Shown here: one piece after another, positions 43,925 through 53,019 of the stretch
Layout: every line of letters begins with the position of its first letter
Position numbering within the stretch: position 1 is the stretch's first letter
Source: an uncultured Microbulbifer sp.
Lineage (GTDB): Bacteria; Pseudomonadota; Gammaproteobacteria; Pseudomonadales; Cellvibrionaceae
DNA length: 64,000 nt
Assembly: GCF_947504145.1 (NCBI RefSeq)
Contig: NZ_CANNGQ010000001.1
Location: forward strand, 744,001 to 808,000
Direction of reading: 5' to 3'
Notes under the pieces: generated by a model
What the model was told of the DNA's origin: nothing
Database searches by the model: none
What the model saw: the letters and a program-made list of their open reading frames with translations, nothing else
Made by a program: the position numbers and the translations under genes

Positions 43925-45042
43925 TGGCGCTTGCTCTCGACATCGACAAGCTGTTCAAGCGTCGGCTGCTGATGGTCGGCGGCAAGGGCGGCGTCGGTAA
44001 AAGCACCCTCGCCGCCAGCCTCGCAGTACTGGCAGCAGATCGCGGGCTGAAAACCCTGCTGGTCTCCACCGATCCTGCGCACAACCTTTCCGATCTGTTT
44101 GAATGCCGTTTTTCACAAGGTAGGCCCGCAGGTCAGGCGTCCGTTGACTGGGGGAAGCCGTCAGGGAAAGCGCAATGGAGACCGCAATGGAGAACACGAT
44201 GGAAAGCACCGCTGCAGATCCAGGAGCTGAACCCACAAGCCGCGCTGGATGACTACCTGGAATCAGTGCGTAAGCAGATGCTGCCGCAGGTGGCGCTTGG
44301 CATGCGTGGCGCACTGGAAAAGCAGCTGCACCTGACCCGTCACTCACCGGGTGCAGAAGAGGCGGCATTGTTGGATGTAATGACCCGGCTGATCCAGCAG
44401 CGCGACAACTATGATCTGATCATTTTCGACACGGCACCGACCGGGCATACCCTTCGTTTGTTGTCTCTCCCCGGTTTGATGTCTACCTGGGCCAGCGGCC
44501 TGATTTCTCAGAAAAAACGCAGCGGTCGCTTTCGCGACGTGCTGTCACATTTGAAGAGTGGGGCGGATATCAATAACCCACTTGCCAGTGCTGATGAAGC
44601 GCAGCAAACGCCTCCAGCTCTGGCGCCATTGCTGGAGCGGCAGAAGCGTTTCAGTGAAGCGGCAGCGGTGCTGAAGAATCCAGCGATGTCTGGTTTTGTA
44701 TTTGTGATGACGCCGGAAAACCTGCCGCTGCAGGAAACCCGGCGTGCCATAGCAGCGCTTGAAGAAAGCGGTATGTCGGTGCTTGGGTTGCTGCTGAATC
44801 GATTGCTGCCCGCAGAAGCGGCGCAGATTGATTTCTTGCGCGGCGCGTACGAGCAGCAGGAATCCGTACTCTCGCAGGTGTCGGAGCATCTGCAGATGCT
44901 ACCGCAAGTAAGATTGCCGATGACGGGGAACAAGCTACAGGGCAGGGACGGGCTGTTGTGGTTGGCCGGTGTGCTGGAAGAGGCGGCCCGCTCGGAGCGC
45001 CAGAAACAAAAACTGCCCGACAGCGAAGCTACCGGGCAGTAA
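43924..45042 (+). CDS. ArsA/Get3-type P-loop ATPase
   Basis: 372 residues. The deviant Walker A is VGGKGGVGKSTLAASL (19-27), followed by the ArsA-type STDPAHNLSDLFE and a DTAPTGHTLRLLSLPG switch II. Residues 64-97 carry a Trp/Arg/Lys-rich insertion with repeated QWRP, QWRT, RWKA units encoded by a 12-bp repeat. ATG 43924 is chosen because it overlaps the preceding TGA; GTG 43915 is the alternative. No ars genes are present, so arsenite transport is unlikely. Position with CstA and the CC protein suggests a chaperone or maturation role, by inference. Confidence 0.88.
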   Translation: MALALDIDKLFKRRLLMVGGKGGVGKSTLAASLAVLAADRGLKTLLVSTDPAHNLSDLFECRFSQGRPAGQASVDWGKPSGKAQWRPQWRTRWKAPLQIQELNPQAALDDYLESVRKQMLPQVALGMRGALEKQLHLTRHSPGAEEAALLDVMTRLIQQRDNYDLIIFDTAPTGHTLRLLSLPGLMSTWASGLISQKKRSGRFRDVLSHLKSGADINNPLASADEAQQTPPALAPLLERQKRFSEAAAVLKNPAMSGFVFVMTPENLPLQETRRAIAALEESGMSVLGLLLNRLLPAEAAQIDFLRGAYEQQESVLSQVSEHLQMLPQVRLPMTGNKLQGRDGLLWLAGVLEEAARSERQKQKLPDSEATGQ

Positions 45043-45052
45043 GTGTATTTTT
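45012..45052. terminator. Bidirectional terminator overlapping the end of the ArsA-type gene
   Basis: ACTGCCCG (45012-45019) pairs with CGGGCAGT (45033-45040); an inner AGC-GAA-GCT stem-loop extends it. TATTTTT follows on the plus strand and CAGTTTTTGTTT on the minus strand, which suits both convergent genes. Confidence 0.8.
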
Positions 45053-45061
45053 CCGGCGTTA

Positions 45062-45631
45062 TCAGGCCAGCGCGCGACGACGGAAAATTGGCAGTGGCTG
45101 ATCCACCGCAGCCTGGTAGCTGTCAGTGAAGTCACCGGTGGATTCCAGCAGGCCTTCCAGCGGCTGGTCGCCCTGGTAGGCAAAGGCATTGAATCCGCAG
45201 CGCGTCAGGTAGGTCAGCTGGTCGCGGATAAAATTGCCAACTGCGCGTACTTCGCCGGTATAACCGTAACGTTCACGCAGCAGACGGCCTACGGTAAATG
45301 CACGGCCATCGGTAAACAGCGGGAAGTGGGCAGCAATCAGAGGCAGCTCGGCCGCGTAGTCACCGACCAGATCTGCGGTTTCATCACTGTCCAGCCAGAC
45401 CCCAATTTCGTCCTTTCGATCCTGCAGTTGCTCGCGCAGTTCCAGCCACAGGCTGAGTGGCAGAATGACCTTACCCGGTGAGAGGTTCTCTGAGCTGATC
45501 TCCTCTTCACCACCCAGGGGCAGCAGGTTCCACTCGTTGTCGGCAACTGCACCGTTCAGAATCAGTTTTGCCGGGTTTTCCGGTTGTTCACCTACTGGCT
45601 TTTTCACAGAGGGCTTAGCTGGCTTTGGCAT
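45062..45631 (-). CDS. DUF934 protein, sulfite/nitrite reductase partner
   Basis: 189 residues. The DUF934 core is visible: KVILPLSLWLELREQL, VGVWLDSDE-like (GVWLDSDETADLV), LPLIAAHFPLFTDGRAFTVGRLLRERYGYTGEVRAVGNFIRDQL and FLRRCGFNAFAY-like. These proteins (sometimes named CysX or oxidoreductase) are typically encoded after assimilatory sulfite reductase; the direct role is not established. ATG 45631 is preferred because AAGGAG lies seven bases before it; the GTG at 45637 is too close. It overlaps the reductase gene by 17 bp. Confidence 0.9.
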   Translation of the reverse strand: MPKPAKPSVKKPVGEQPENPAKLILNGAVADNEWNLLPLGGEEEISSENLSPGKVILPLSLWLELREQLQDRKDEIGVWLDSDETADLVGDYAAELPLIAAHFPLFTDGRAFTVGRLLRERYGYTGEVRAVGNFIRDQLTYLTRCGFNAFAYQGDQPLEGLLESTGDFTDSYQAAVDQPLPIFRRRALA

Positions 45632-47279
45632 ATACACGCTCCTTGAATGGCTGCAGCCCGATACGGTTGTAGGTGTCGATAAAGAACTCTTCCGGCTGAC
45701 GGTTCTCTACAAATACGTCGAGAATCTTGCCGATGGTTGCTGGCATTTCGTCGCGGGAGAAGCTCGGGCCGAGTACTTTACCCAGGCTCGCTTTCTCGTT
45801 GGAGCTGCCACCGAGTTGAACCTGGTAAAACTCTTCGCCTTTTTTGTCCACGCCGAGAATACCGATGTGGCCAATATGGTGGTGGCCACAAGCGTTCATG
45901 CAGCCGGAGATGTTCAGGTCCAGGTCGCCCAGGTCGTAGAGGAAATCCAGGTCGTCGAACTTGCGCTGGATGGCCTCCGCTACCGGAATGGATTTGGCGT
46001 TGGCCAGTGAGCAGTAGTCGCCACCCGGGCAGCAGATCATGTCCGTCAGGGTGCCAATGTTTGGCGTCGCAAAACCGTTTTTGCGTGCCTCCTGCCAAAG
46101 CTCAAACAGCTTTTCCTGTTCGACGTCCGCGAGAACTACGTTCTGCTCATGGGTAACGCGCACTTCGCCGAAACTGTATTTGTCGGCGAGATCGGCAATC
46201 GCTTCCAGTTGGCGGTCGGTGACGTCGCCGGGTGGAATGCCGGTGGGCTTGGTGCTCAGGGTGACCGCCTGATAGCCGTTCACCCGGTGCGGGAAGGTGT
46301 TGCGTTCCAGCCAGCGGGTAAACGCTTTGTCGGCGCCGGCCTGGTCGCGCAGTACTGCTTCACCGTGGCCATTGCTGATGGATTTGTATTCCGGCTCCGG
46401 GAAAAAGCGCTTGGCCCACTCGATAGCCTCCGGTGTTAATTGATCAGCACCGTCTTTGATCTTTTCCCATTCCGCTTCCACACGCTCGGCAAACGCTTCC
46501 GGGCCCATCGCTTTTACCAGGATCTTGATGCGCGCCTTGAACTTGTTGTCACGGCGGCCCAGCTGGTTGTACACGCGAACAATCGCTTCCAGATAGGAGA
46601 GCAGGTGGGTTTCCGGAAGGAAATCGCGGATGGCGACACCGAGAATCGGGGTGCGGCCGAGACCGCCACCGACCAGTACCTGGAAGCCAGTTTCTCCCTG
46701 ATCATTTTTGACGATCTGCACACCGATATCGTGGGCGCGAATGGCTGCGCGGTCTTCATCCGCACCACAGACGGCAATCTTGAACTTGCGTGGCAGGAAG
46801 GCGAATTCCGGATGGAAGGTGGACCACTGGCGGATCAGTTCGCAGTAGGGGCGCGGGTCAATCAGCTCATCCCGAGCAACGCCGGCGAACTGGTCGGTCG
46901 TGGTGTTGCGAATACAGTTGCCGCTCGTCTGGACAGCGTGCATCTCTACTTCGGCCAGTTCGGCGAGAATGTCGGGCACATCTTCCAGGTTCGGCCAGTT
47001 CAGCTGGACGTTCTGACGTGTGGTGAAGTGGGCATAACCCTTGTCGTATTTGCGGGTGATGTGGGCCAGGCGGCGCAACTGTGCGCTGTTCATCAGGCCA
47101 TAGGGCACCGCGATGCGCAGCATCGGGGCCAGCCGCTGCACGTACAGGCCGTTCTGTAGGCGCAGGGGCAAAAATTCTTCTTCTTTCAGCTCACCGGCGA
47201 GATAGCGTTCGGTCTGACCCCGAAACTGGGCCACCCGTTCCCGAACCAGTTTGTGGTCCTGTTCGTCGTATCGATACAT
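45615..47279 (-). CDS. cysI: Siroheme [4Fe-4S] nitrite/sulfite reductase (CysI type)
   Basis: 554 residues. The cluster/siroheme cysteines are in CCPGGDYCSLANAKSI (C-x5-C) and NISGCMNACGHHHIGHIGILG (C-x3-C). FTTRQNVQLNWPNLEDVPDIL is the usual first ferredoxin-like half. The enzyme reduces sulfite to sulfide with electrons from ferredoxin or a flavoprotein. Coupling to a DUF934 gene points to sulfur assimilation rather than nitrite reduction. No other cys gene is in the window. The 296 bp upstream are shared with a small divergent membrane-protein gene. Confidence 0.93.
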   Translation of the reverse strand: MYRYDEQDHKLVRERVAQFRGQTERYLAGELKEEEFLPLRLQNGLYVQRLAPMLRIAVPYGLMNSAQLRRLAHITRKYDKGYAHFTTRQNVQLNWPNLEDVPDILAELAEVEMHAVQTSGNCIRNTTTDQFAGVARDELIDPRPYCELIRQWSTFHPEFAFLPRKFKIAVCGADEDRAAIRAHDIGVQIVKNDQGETGFQVLVGGGLGRTPILGVAIRDFLPETHLLSYLEAIVRVYNQLGRRDNKFKARIKILVKAMGPEAFAERVEAEWEKIKDGADQLTPEAIEWAKRFFPEPEYKSISNGHGEAVLRDQAGADKAFTRWLERNTFPHRVNGYQAVTLSTKPTGIPPGDVTDRQLEAIADLADKYSFGEVRVTHEQNVVLADVEQEKLFELWQEARKNGFATPNIGTLTDMICCPGGDYCSLANAKSIPVAEAIQRKFDDLDFLYDLGDLDLNISGCMNACGHHHIGHIGILGVDKKGEEFYQVQLGGSSNEKASLGKVLGPSFSRDEMPATIGKILDVFVENRQPEEFFIDTYNRIGLQPFKERVYAKAS

Positions 47280-47417
47280 AAGAGCTTGATTCCATTGCTT
47301 TTTTTACGCCTTCACCCAGTGCCCGAAGGGTATTCTGGACCCTACCTGTGACCCTGAGTGGCGCATAACATACCAGCCGCCTTATACAAAAAATAACAAT
47401 TTTTTTCGCTACCTTAG

Positions 47418-47430
47418 TAACCGGCGGTTA
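47418..47430. promoter_or_regulatory. Palindrome in the cysI / small-gene divergent promoter region
   Basis: TAACCG-G-CGGTTA, a perfect 13-bp dyad 139 bp upstream of cysI and 145 bp upstream of the 44-residue gene. A/T-rich sequence (47380-47407) precedes it. Confidence 0.35.
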
Positions 47431-47574
47431 TAAGCGGGGCGCCTGTTTGGAAACCGCCAGTCACCGCACGGTTGCGCCCCCTGCGGGGATTTGATCTACT
47501 TGAGAAACCGCGTTTTTGCGCGGTGCTGCTACCTTTAAAAACAATAATGATTTCTTGAGTGACGGAGTATTCCG

Positions 47575-47709
47575 ATGAACGATCAAGCGGTAAGAGAAGT
47601 AGTAGTTGTATCCGACGATAGCGATAACGTAGTAGATGCCATCGCGGCGGTGGCTCTGGTAGCCATCTTTGTTGCTACCTGTATATTCTGGGTAGCATCC
47701 CAAGGCTAG
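47575..47709 (+). CDS. Small single-span membrane protein, 44 residues
   Basis: The frame starts ATG 47575 and ends TAG 47709. It has an acidic N-terminus (MNDQAVREVVVVSDDSDNV) and then one strong membrane span (AIAAVALVAIFVATCIFWVAS) with a short Ser-Gln-Gly tail. GGAG lies seven bases before the ATG (47564-47567). The direct Shine-Dalgarno, the clean N-out/C-in-type topology and the position opposite cysI support a real gene. I recognise no family. Confidence 0.6.
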   Translation: MNDQAVREVVVVSDDSDNVVDAIAAVALVAIFVATCIFWVASQG

Positions 47710-47741
47710 AAAAACTACTGCGCGGGCGCCTGGCGGCGTCC

Positions 47742-47818
47742 GGTGGTATTGGGGCGCGAGCCCGGTCAAATCCTCACGTACTGATGTACGCTCCCGCTGC
47801 TGCGCCCCGACGGCCACC
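47742..47818. repeat. 77-bp nested palindromic element
   Basis: Three nested arms are seen: GGTGG (47742-47746) with CCACC (47814-47818), GGGGCGC (47751-47757) with GCGCCCC (47802-47808), and an inner CGTAC-TGAT-GTACG (47777-47790). The whole looks like a small dispersed intergenic repeat rather than a terminator. Confidence 0.55.
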
Positions 47819-47887
47819 CCAGGGTACTCGCTCGCTATGCTTTCCAGTGGTGACCTGGGTACGCCGAATTGATGTCGGTTCCAGGGG

Positions 47888-48103
47888 CTAGTCCATATTG
47901 CTCAAAACGGTCTTCACTATCAGAACCAGTGTGATCACAAATAGGGCAGTGAAGATCAGTCCTGCGGCCACATAGGCTTTGATGCTGCCGCCTTTGAAAT
48001 CCCGTTCCCGGTTTTTGTTGGACTGAACGCCGATAGCGGCGGCCAGGGTACTGAGTACCACCTGGCCGAAAGAGGGCTGCTGTTGCTTGTCGTTCTCTTT
48101 CAT
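47888..48103 (-). CDS. DUF2970 family small membrane protein
   Basis: 71 residues. The DUF2970 core is PSFGQVVLSTLAAAIGVQSNKNRERDF followed by a single membrane span (AGLIFTALFVITLVLIVKTVL). The ATG at 48103 has AAGGGGAA upstream. Its role is unknown; the family is common in marine gammaproteobacteria. It is flanked by two palindromic repeat elements. Confidence 0.88.
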   Translation of the reverse strand: MKENDKQQQPSFGQVVLSTLAAAIGVQSNKNRERDFKGGSIKAYVAAGLIFTALFVITLVLIVKTVLSNMD

Positions 48104-48118
48104 TGCTGGATTCCCCTT

Positions 48119-48196
48119 GTAGGAGCCTGCCCTGCGGGCGAACAATAAGGTTCAGTGAACCCGATTCTCCTTTCGTCTGCAAGGCTGGCCCCTACC
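48119..48196. repeat. Inverted pair of REP-like sequences
   Basis: The left unit (48119-48142) reads GTAGGAGCCTGCC then CTGCGGGCGAA. The right unit (48171-48195, reverse) reads GTAGGGGCCAGCC then TTGCAGACGAA. They differ at five of 24 positions. The left unit folds GCCC-TGC-GGGC. This is the pattern of pseudomonad REP elements arranged as a BIME. It lies between the DUF2970 gene and metH. Confidence 0.7.
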
Positions 48197-48215
48197 GGTA
48201 AAACGTGGGCCTCAA

Positions 48216-51200
48216 TCAATCTTCGAGATTCGGCCGCAACCAGCGCTCCATTTCCTGCTCCGTCATTCCTTTACGCGCCGCCAGGCTTACCAACTGATCC
48301 CGGCTGATTTTGCCCACATTGAAATACTTGGATTCCGGATGGGCGAAGTACCAGCCGCTGACCGCCGCGGCGGGCATCATGGCGAAGCTAGAGGTAAGTT
48401 CGATACCCGCACTCTTTTCTGCATCGAGTAATTTGAACAGGGTGGCTTTCTCGGTGTGGTCCGGGCAGGCCGGGTAGCCCGGGGCAGGGCGGATGCCGGT
48501 GTAGCCTTCCTTGATTAGTTCTTCATTGCTGAGGGTTTCGTCAGCTTGATAGCCCCAGTAATTTTTACGTACTTCCCGGTGCAGGTGCTCGGCGAAGGAT
48601 TCGGCAAGGCGATCCGCCAGTGCCTTGACCATGATCGCGCTGTAGTCGTCGTGCTTGGCTTCGTACTCGGCTGCCAGCTCGTCGGCACCGATGCCGGTGG
48701 TTACCGCAAAGCCGCCGATATGATCGGCGACACCGGAATCGACCGGGGCGATAAAGTCTGCCAGCGAACGGCACAAGCCGTCGCCGCCGCGCTTCTGTAC
48801 CTGCTGACGCATTTGATGCAGTCGTGCCAGCTCTTCGGTACGGCTCTCATCGGTGTACACGATGATGTCATCGCCATCTGAATTCGCCGGCCACAGGCCG
48901 AATACCGCGCGGGCGGTAAGGCGTTTGTTGTCGATGATATCCGCGAGCATGGTCTGGGCGTTTTTGAACAAGTCCGTTGCGGCTTCGCCCACTACATTGT
49001 CGTTCAGGATCGCTGGGTATTTACCGGCGAGATCCCAGGAAATGAAGAAGGGTGTCCAGTCGATGGTGTCGACGAGTTTTTCCAGGGGGAAGTCGTCCAG
49101 CACCGTCAGCCCGGGGTTGTTCGGCGCTTTCGGCTCGAAGTTTGCCCAGTCAAACTGCGGGCCTGCTTTCAATGCTTTTTCGTAACTGAGGCGCGGGTCG
49201 TTGCGTTTGCGGTTGGCGGTGCGGTGCCGCACCTTCTCGTATTCTTCCTGAATATCTTTTACAAACGCTGGGCGCAATTCGTCAGAGAGTAGTTTGCTTG
49301 CCACACCCACTGCGCGGGAGGCATCTGCAACATACACGGTCTGGTTGCGGTTGAACTGTGGGTCGATTTTTACTGCGGTGTGCGCCTTGGAGGTGGTGGC
49401 GCCGCCGATCAGTAGTGGGATATCGAAACCCTGGCGTTCCATTTCTGCGGCAACGTGCACCATTTCATCCAGTGACGGGGTGATCAGGCCCGAGAGGCCG
49501 ATGATGTCACAGTTCTTTTCTTTGGCGGTTTGCAGGATGGTTTCTGCAGCCACCATCACACCCAGGTCGATCACCTCGAAGTTGTTACAGGCCAGTACTA
49601 CGCCGACAATATTTTTGCCGATATCGTGTACATCGCCTTTTACCGTCGCCATCAGAATGCGGCCATTGGGTTTGCTGTCGACGGTTTTTTCCGCCTCGAT
49701 ATATGGCTGCAGGTAGGCTACTGCCTGCTTCATTACCCGCGCAGACTTCACCACCTGCGGCAGGAACATTTTACCTTCGCCAAACAGGTCGCCGACGATA
49801 TTCATACCGTCCATCAGCGGGCCTTCGATCACGTCCAGGGGGCGGGTGGCCTGCTGGCGACACTCTTCCGTGTCTTCAACGATGAAGTTGTTGATGCCCT
49901 TCACCAGCGAGTGCGCCAGGCGCTCCTTAACCGGGAGCTCGCGCCAGGCCAGATCTTCCTTGCGTTCGGCGGTGGAGCCGTCGCCGCGGTATTTCTCCGC
50001 GATATCCAGCAGCGCCTCGGTGGCATCGTCGTTGCGGTTGAGGATCACGTCCTCAACCTTTTGTCGCAGTTCTTCCGGCAAATCGTCGTAGACCGCCAGC
50101 TGGCCAGCATTGACGATCCCCATGTTCAGTCCCGCCTTGATGGCGTAGTACAGGAATACGGAGTGGATCGCCTCGCGCACCGGGTTGTTGCCGCGGAAGG
50201 AGAAGGAAACGTTGGACACACCACCGGAGACGCTCGCGCCCGGGAGGTTCTCGCGGATCCACTGGGTGGCCTGGATAAAGTCCACCGCGTAGTTGTTGTG
50301 CTCTTCAATTCCGGTGGCTACGGCAAAGATATTTGGGTCGAAAATGATATCGGAAGGATTGAAGCCCACCTTGTCGACCAGGATGTCGTAGCTGCGCTTA
50401 CAGATCTCGGTCTTGCGCTCGAAGGTGTCCGCCTGGCCCTGTTCGTCGAAGGCCATCACAACAACGGCAGCGCCGTACATCAGGCAGGAGCGCGCCTTGT
50501 CAATAAAGTCTTCTTCGCCTTCCTTGAGGCTGATGGAGTTAACAATGGGTTTGCCCTGGATGCACTGCAGCCCGGCCTCGATCACTTCCCACTTGGAGGA
50601 GTCCACCATAAACGGCACTTTGGAAATGTCCGGCTCGGTGGCGCACAAGTTGAGGAAGCGGCGCATGGCGGCGACGGAATCCAGCATCGCCTCGTCCATG
50701 TTGAAGTCGATCACCTGGGCACCGTCTTCGACCTGGGCGGCGGCGACCTGCAGAGCGGTATCGTAATCCTCTTCCATAATCAGACGCTTGAAGCGCGCCG
50801 ATCCGGTGACGTTACAGCGCTCACCCACATTCACGAAGAGCGCGTTCTCATCGACAACGTACGGTTCCAGGCCGGACAGGCGCAGGGCCGGTTTCAATTT
50901 AAGTGGCTTGCGCGGGGCTATATCGGCAACCGCGTCGGCAATGGCACGAATGTGTTCCGGTGTGGTGCCACAGCAGCCGCCGAGGATATTCAGGAAGCCG
51001 CTCTGGGCAAATTCCGCCACAATCGCCGCGGTCTGTTCCGGGGTCTCATCGTATTCGCCGAACTCGTTCGGCAGGCCCGCATTGGGGTGGGCGGAGACGT
51101 TGGAAGCACAGACACCGGACAGGGCCTCGACGTACGGGCGCAGTTCGGTGGCACCCAGGGCGCAGTTGAGACCCACAGACAGCGGATTGGCGTGGGCGAT

Positions 51201-51923
51201 CGAGTAGTAGAAGGCCTCGGTGGTCTGGCCGGAAAGGGTGCGGCCGGACGCATCAGTGATGGTGCCGGAAATCATGATTGGCAGCTCGAAGCCGCGCTGC
51301 TGGAACACCTTCTTCAGCGCATAAATGGCGGCCTTGGCGTTCAGGGTGTCGAAAATGGTCTCAATCAGGATCAGGTCCGAGCCGCCGTCGATCAACGCAT
51401 TGGTGGATTCGATGTAGTTTTCCACCAGCGCGTCAAAGGTCACATTGCGCGCGCCTGGGTCGTTCACGTCCGGAGAGATGCTGGCGGTACGGGAGGTCGG
51501 GCCCAGCACCCCGGCCACAAAGCGGGGCTTCTCCGGGGTGGAGAGGGCGTCGGCGGCACGGCGGGCCACCTGTGCGGCCACCAGGTTCAGCTCTGGCACC
51601 AAATCTTCCATGTCGTAGTCAGACTGGGACAGGCGGGTGGCGTTGAACGTATTGGTTTCGATGATATCGGCACCGGCTTCCAGGTACTCCCGGTGCAGGC
51701 GCTCGATCAGGTCCGGCTGGGTCAGAACCAGCAGGTCGTTGTTGCCCTTGAGGTCGGAGGGATAGTCCGCAAAGCGCGTACCGCGGTAATCCGCTTCACC
51801 CAGCTTTTCCTGCTGAATCATGGTGCCCATGCCGCCATCCAGGATCACGATGCGTGCTTCGAGGGCGCTCTGAAGCTGCTGTAGGCGTTGGTCACGGGAC
51901 TGCTGAGACCGATTCTCCGACAT
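48216..51923 (-). CDS. metH: Cobalamin-dependent methionine synthase MetH
   Basis: 1235 residues, full length for the four-module enzyme. The N-terminal homocysteine domain has zinc-ligand cysteines ([15 protein letters not shown] and an upstream VGLNCALGA). A pterin-binding domain follows ([33 protein letters not shown]). The cobalamin module has [18 protein letters not shown] (DxHxxG). The C-terminal activation domain has [15 protein letters not shown]. It methylates homocysteine using 5-methyltetrahydrofolate. ATG 51923 is preferred over 51929, as AAGGA is seven bases before it. No cobalamin riboswitch is recognisable in the 304 bp upstream. Confidence 0.97.
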   Translation of the reverse strand: MSENRSQQSRDQRLQQLQSALEARIVILDGGMGTMIQQEKLGEADYRGTRFADYPSDLKGNNDLLVLTQPDLIERLHREYLEAGADIIETNTFNATRLSQSDYDMEDLVPELNLVAAQVARRAADALSTPEKPRFVAGVLGPTSRTASISPDVNDPGARNVTFDALVENYIESTNALIDGGSDLILIETIFDTLNAKAAIYALKKVFQQRGFELPIMISGTITDASGRTLSGQTTEAFYYSIAHANPLSVGLNCALGATELRPYVEALSGVCASNVSAHPNAGLPNEFGEYDETPEQTAAIVAEFAQSGFLNILGGCCGTTPEHIRAIADAVADIAPRKPLKLKPALRLSGLEPYVVDENALFVNVGERCNVTGSARFKRLIMEEDYDTALQVAAAQVEDGAQVIDFNMDEAMLDSVAAMRRFLNLCATEPDISKVPFMVDSSKWEVIEAGLQCIQGKPIVNSISLKEGEEDFIDKARSCLMYGAAVVVMAFDEQGQADTFERKTEICKRSYDILVDKVGFNPSDIIFDPNIFAVATGIEEHNNYAVDFIQATQWIRENLPGASVSGGVSNVSFSFRGNNPVREAIHSVFLYYAIKAGLNMGIVNAGQLAVYDDLPEELRQKVEDVILNRNDDATEALLDIAEKYRGDGSTAERKEDLAWRELPVKERLAHSLVKGINNFIVEDTEECRQQATRPLDVIEGPLMDGMNIVGDLFGEGKMFLPQVVKSARVMKQAVAYLQPYIEAEKTVDSKPNGRILMATVKGDVHDIGKNIVGVVLACNNFEVIDLGVMVAAETILQTAKEKNCDIIGLSGLITPSLDEMVHVAAEMERQGFDIPLLIGGATTSKAHTAVKIDPQFNRNQTVYVADASRAVGVASKLLSDELRPAFVKDIQEEYEKVRHRTANRKRNDPRLSYEKALKAGPQFDWANFEPKAPNNPGLTVLDDFPLEKLVDTIDWTPFFISWDLAGKYPAILNDNVVGEAATDLFKNAQTMLADIIDNKRLTARAVFGLWPANSDGDDIIVYTDESRTEELARLHQMRQQVQKRGGDGLCRSLADFIAPVDSGVADHIGGFAVTTGIGADELAAEYEAKHDDYSAIMVKALADRLAESFAEHLHREVRKNYWGYQADETLSNEELIKEGYTGIRPAPGYPACPDHTEKATLFKLLDAEKSAGIELTSSFAMMPAAAVSGWYFAHPESKYFNVGKISRDQLVSLAARKGMTEQEMERWLRPNLED

Positions 51924-51964
51924 GGTCATTTCCTTGTTGCCGATTGGTTCCCGGTTGGCTGGGC

Positions 51965-51990
51965 ACTAGCGAGTACTACTAGCGAGTACT
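51965..51990. repeat. Perfect 13-bp tandem duplication upstream of metH
   Basis: ACTAGCGAGTACT at 51965-51977 and again at 51978-51990, 43-68 bp before the metH start. Each unit ends in the dyad AGTACT. Confidence 0.9.
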
Positions 51991-52181
51991 AAATGCACCG
52001 GGTGTTCAAAAAAGGGCGGCAATCTTAGCACAAACCGGCGCCACGACAGGCCTCCCGCGTAGTGGAGAAGGCCGCCCGGAAGATCGTGTGCGCATATGCT
52101 TGTAACCAATGGTTCTAGCGCTGGCAGTAGCATGAGGTGGAAATCCGGCTAACCGATCGCCATCAAGGACTCTAGAGTTAT

Positions 52182-52209
52182 GGCGTTGTGAAACAGGCGT
52201 TGTGAAACA
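52182..52209. repeat. Perfect 14-bp tandem duplication upstream of the DJ-1/PfpI-like gene
   Basis: GGCGTTGTGAAACA at 52182-52195 and 52196-52209, ending 19 bp before the ATG and just before the ribosome-binding GGGAGG. Confidence 0.9.
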
Positions 52210-52227
52210 GAGTGCGCGGGAGGTTCG

Positions 52228-52908
52228 ATGAAGATTCTGATGGTACTGACATCCCACGATGAGCTGGGTGATACAGGCAATAAAACCGGCTTCTGGCTGG
52301 AGGAGTTTGCCGCGCCTTACTATGTCTTTGTGGATGCCGGGGCAGAAGTGACCCTCGCGTCACCGAAGGGCGGTCAGCCGCCATTGGATCCCAAGAGCGA
52401 TTCAGACGACGCACAGACAGCGGCTACCCGACGCTTCCGCAGCGATCCGCTGGCTCAGGAGGCGCTCGCCAACACCAAAACCCTGGATGACGTGGATACC
52501 GAGTGGTTCGATGCACTCTTCTACCCGGGCGGTCATGGCCCGCTTTGGGATCTGGCGGAGGATCAGCGCTCCATTGCCATCATTCACGGGTTCTATCGGG
52601 CCAACAAACCAGTGGGTGCGGTCTGCCACGCGCCCGCGGTGTTCCGTCACACTGTGGATGAAAGCGGTGAGCCGCTGGTGAAGGGACGCAAGGTCACAGG
52701 GTTCAGCAACAGTGAGGAAGAGGGCGTAGGCCTGACCGACGTGGTGCCGTTTCTGGTGGAGGATATGCTCAAGGAACGTGGTGGTGAGTACTCCAAAGGG
52801 AGTGACTGGCAGAGCCACATTTGTACTGACGGGCTGCTGATTACCGGCCAGAATCCCGGCTCCTCAGAGGCGACTGCCAGGGCATTGCTGGGTGCGCTTG
52901 CCTCATAA
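52228..52908 (+). CDS. DJ-1/PfpI-family type 1 glutamine-amidotransferase-like protein
   Basis: 226 residues. Key motifs are KILMVLTSHDELG at the N-terminus, GAEVTLASPKGGQPPLDP, LFYPGGHGPLWDLAED with the conserved glutamate/glycine turn, and the nucleophile elbow GAVCHAPAVF with its cysteine followed by His. NSEEEGVGLTDVVPFLVEDML follows. It is close to Hsp31/YhbO-type DJ-1 proteins, which act as glyoxalases or deglycases and chaperones. GGGAGG precedes the ATG. It is divergent from metH. Confidence 0.92.
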   Translation: MKILMVLTSHDELGDTGNKTGFWLEEFAAPYYVFVDAGAEVTLASPKGGQPPLDPKSDSDDAQTAATRRFRSDPLAQEALANTKTLDDVDTEWFDALFYPGGHGPLWDLAEDQRSIAIIHGFYRANKPVGAVCHAPAVFRHTVDESGEPLVKGRKVTGFSNSEEEGVGLTDVVPFLVEDMLKERGGEYSKGSDWQSHICTDGLLITGQNPGSSEATARALLGALAS

Positions 52909-53019
52909 CCGGTTTTACTTGGTCGCGGTTGCGCGTAAAATACCCGACACTAGCGCTCGGGTATTCGGGTTCGGTTATTTGTAGCCCGGTTGCTCAAACC
53001 CGGTTTATTGAGAAGGTAT

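Noticed and set aside
49530-51884. 784-codon open frame antisense to metH
   Set aside because: It lies wholly opposite metH, whose protein is unmistakable; the antisense peptide is low-complexity (Gly/Val/Gln/His-rich) with no family feature. Such frames are expected in GC-rich genes.
51924-52227. Cobalamin riboswitch upstream of metH
   Set aside because: I looked for the B12-box pattern and found none; the region holds only two short tandem duplications and promoter-type sequence.
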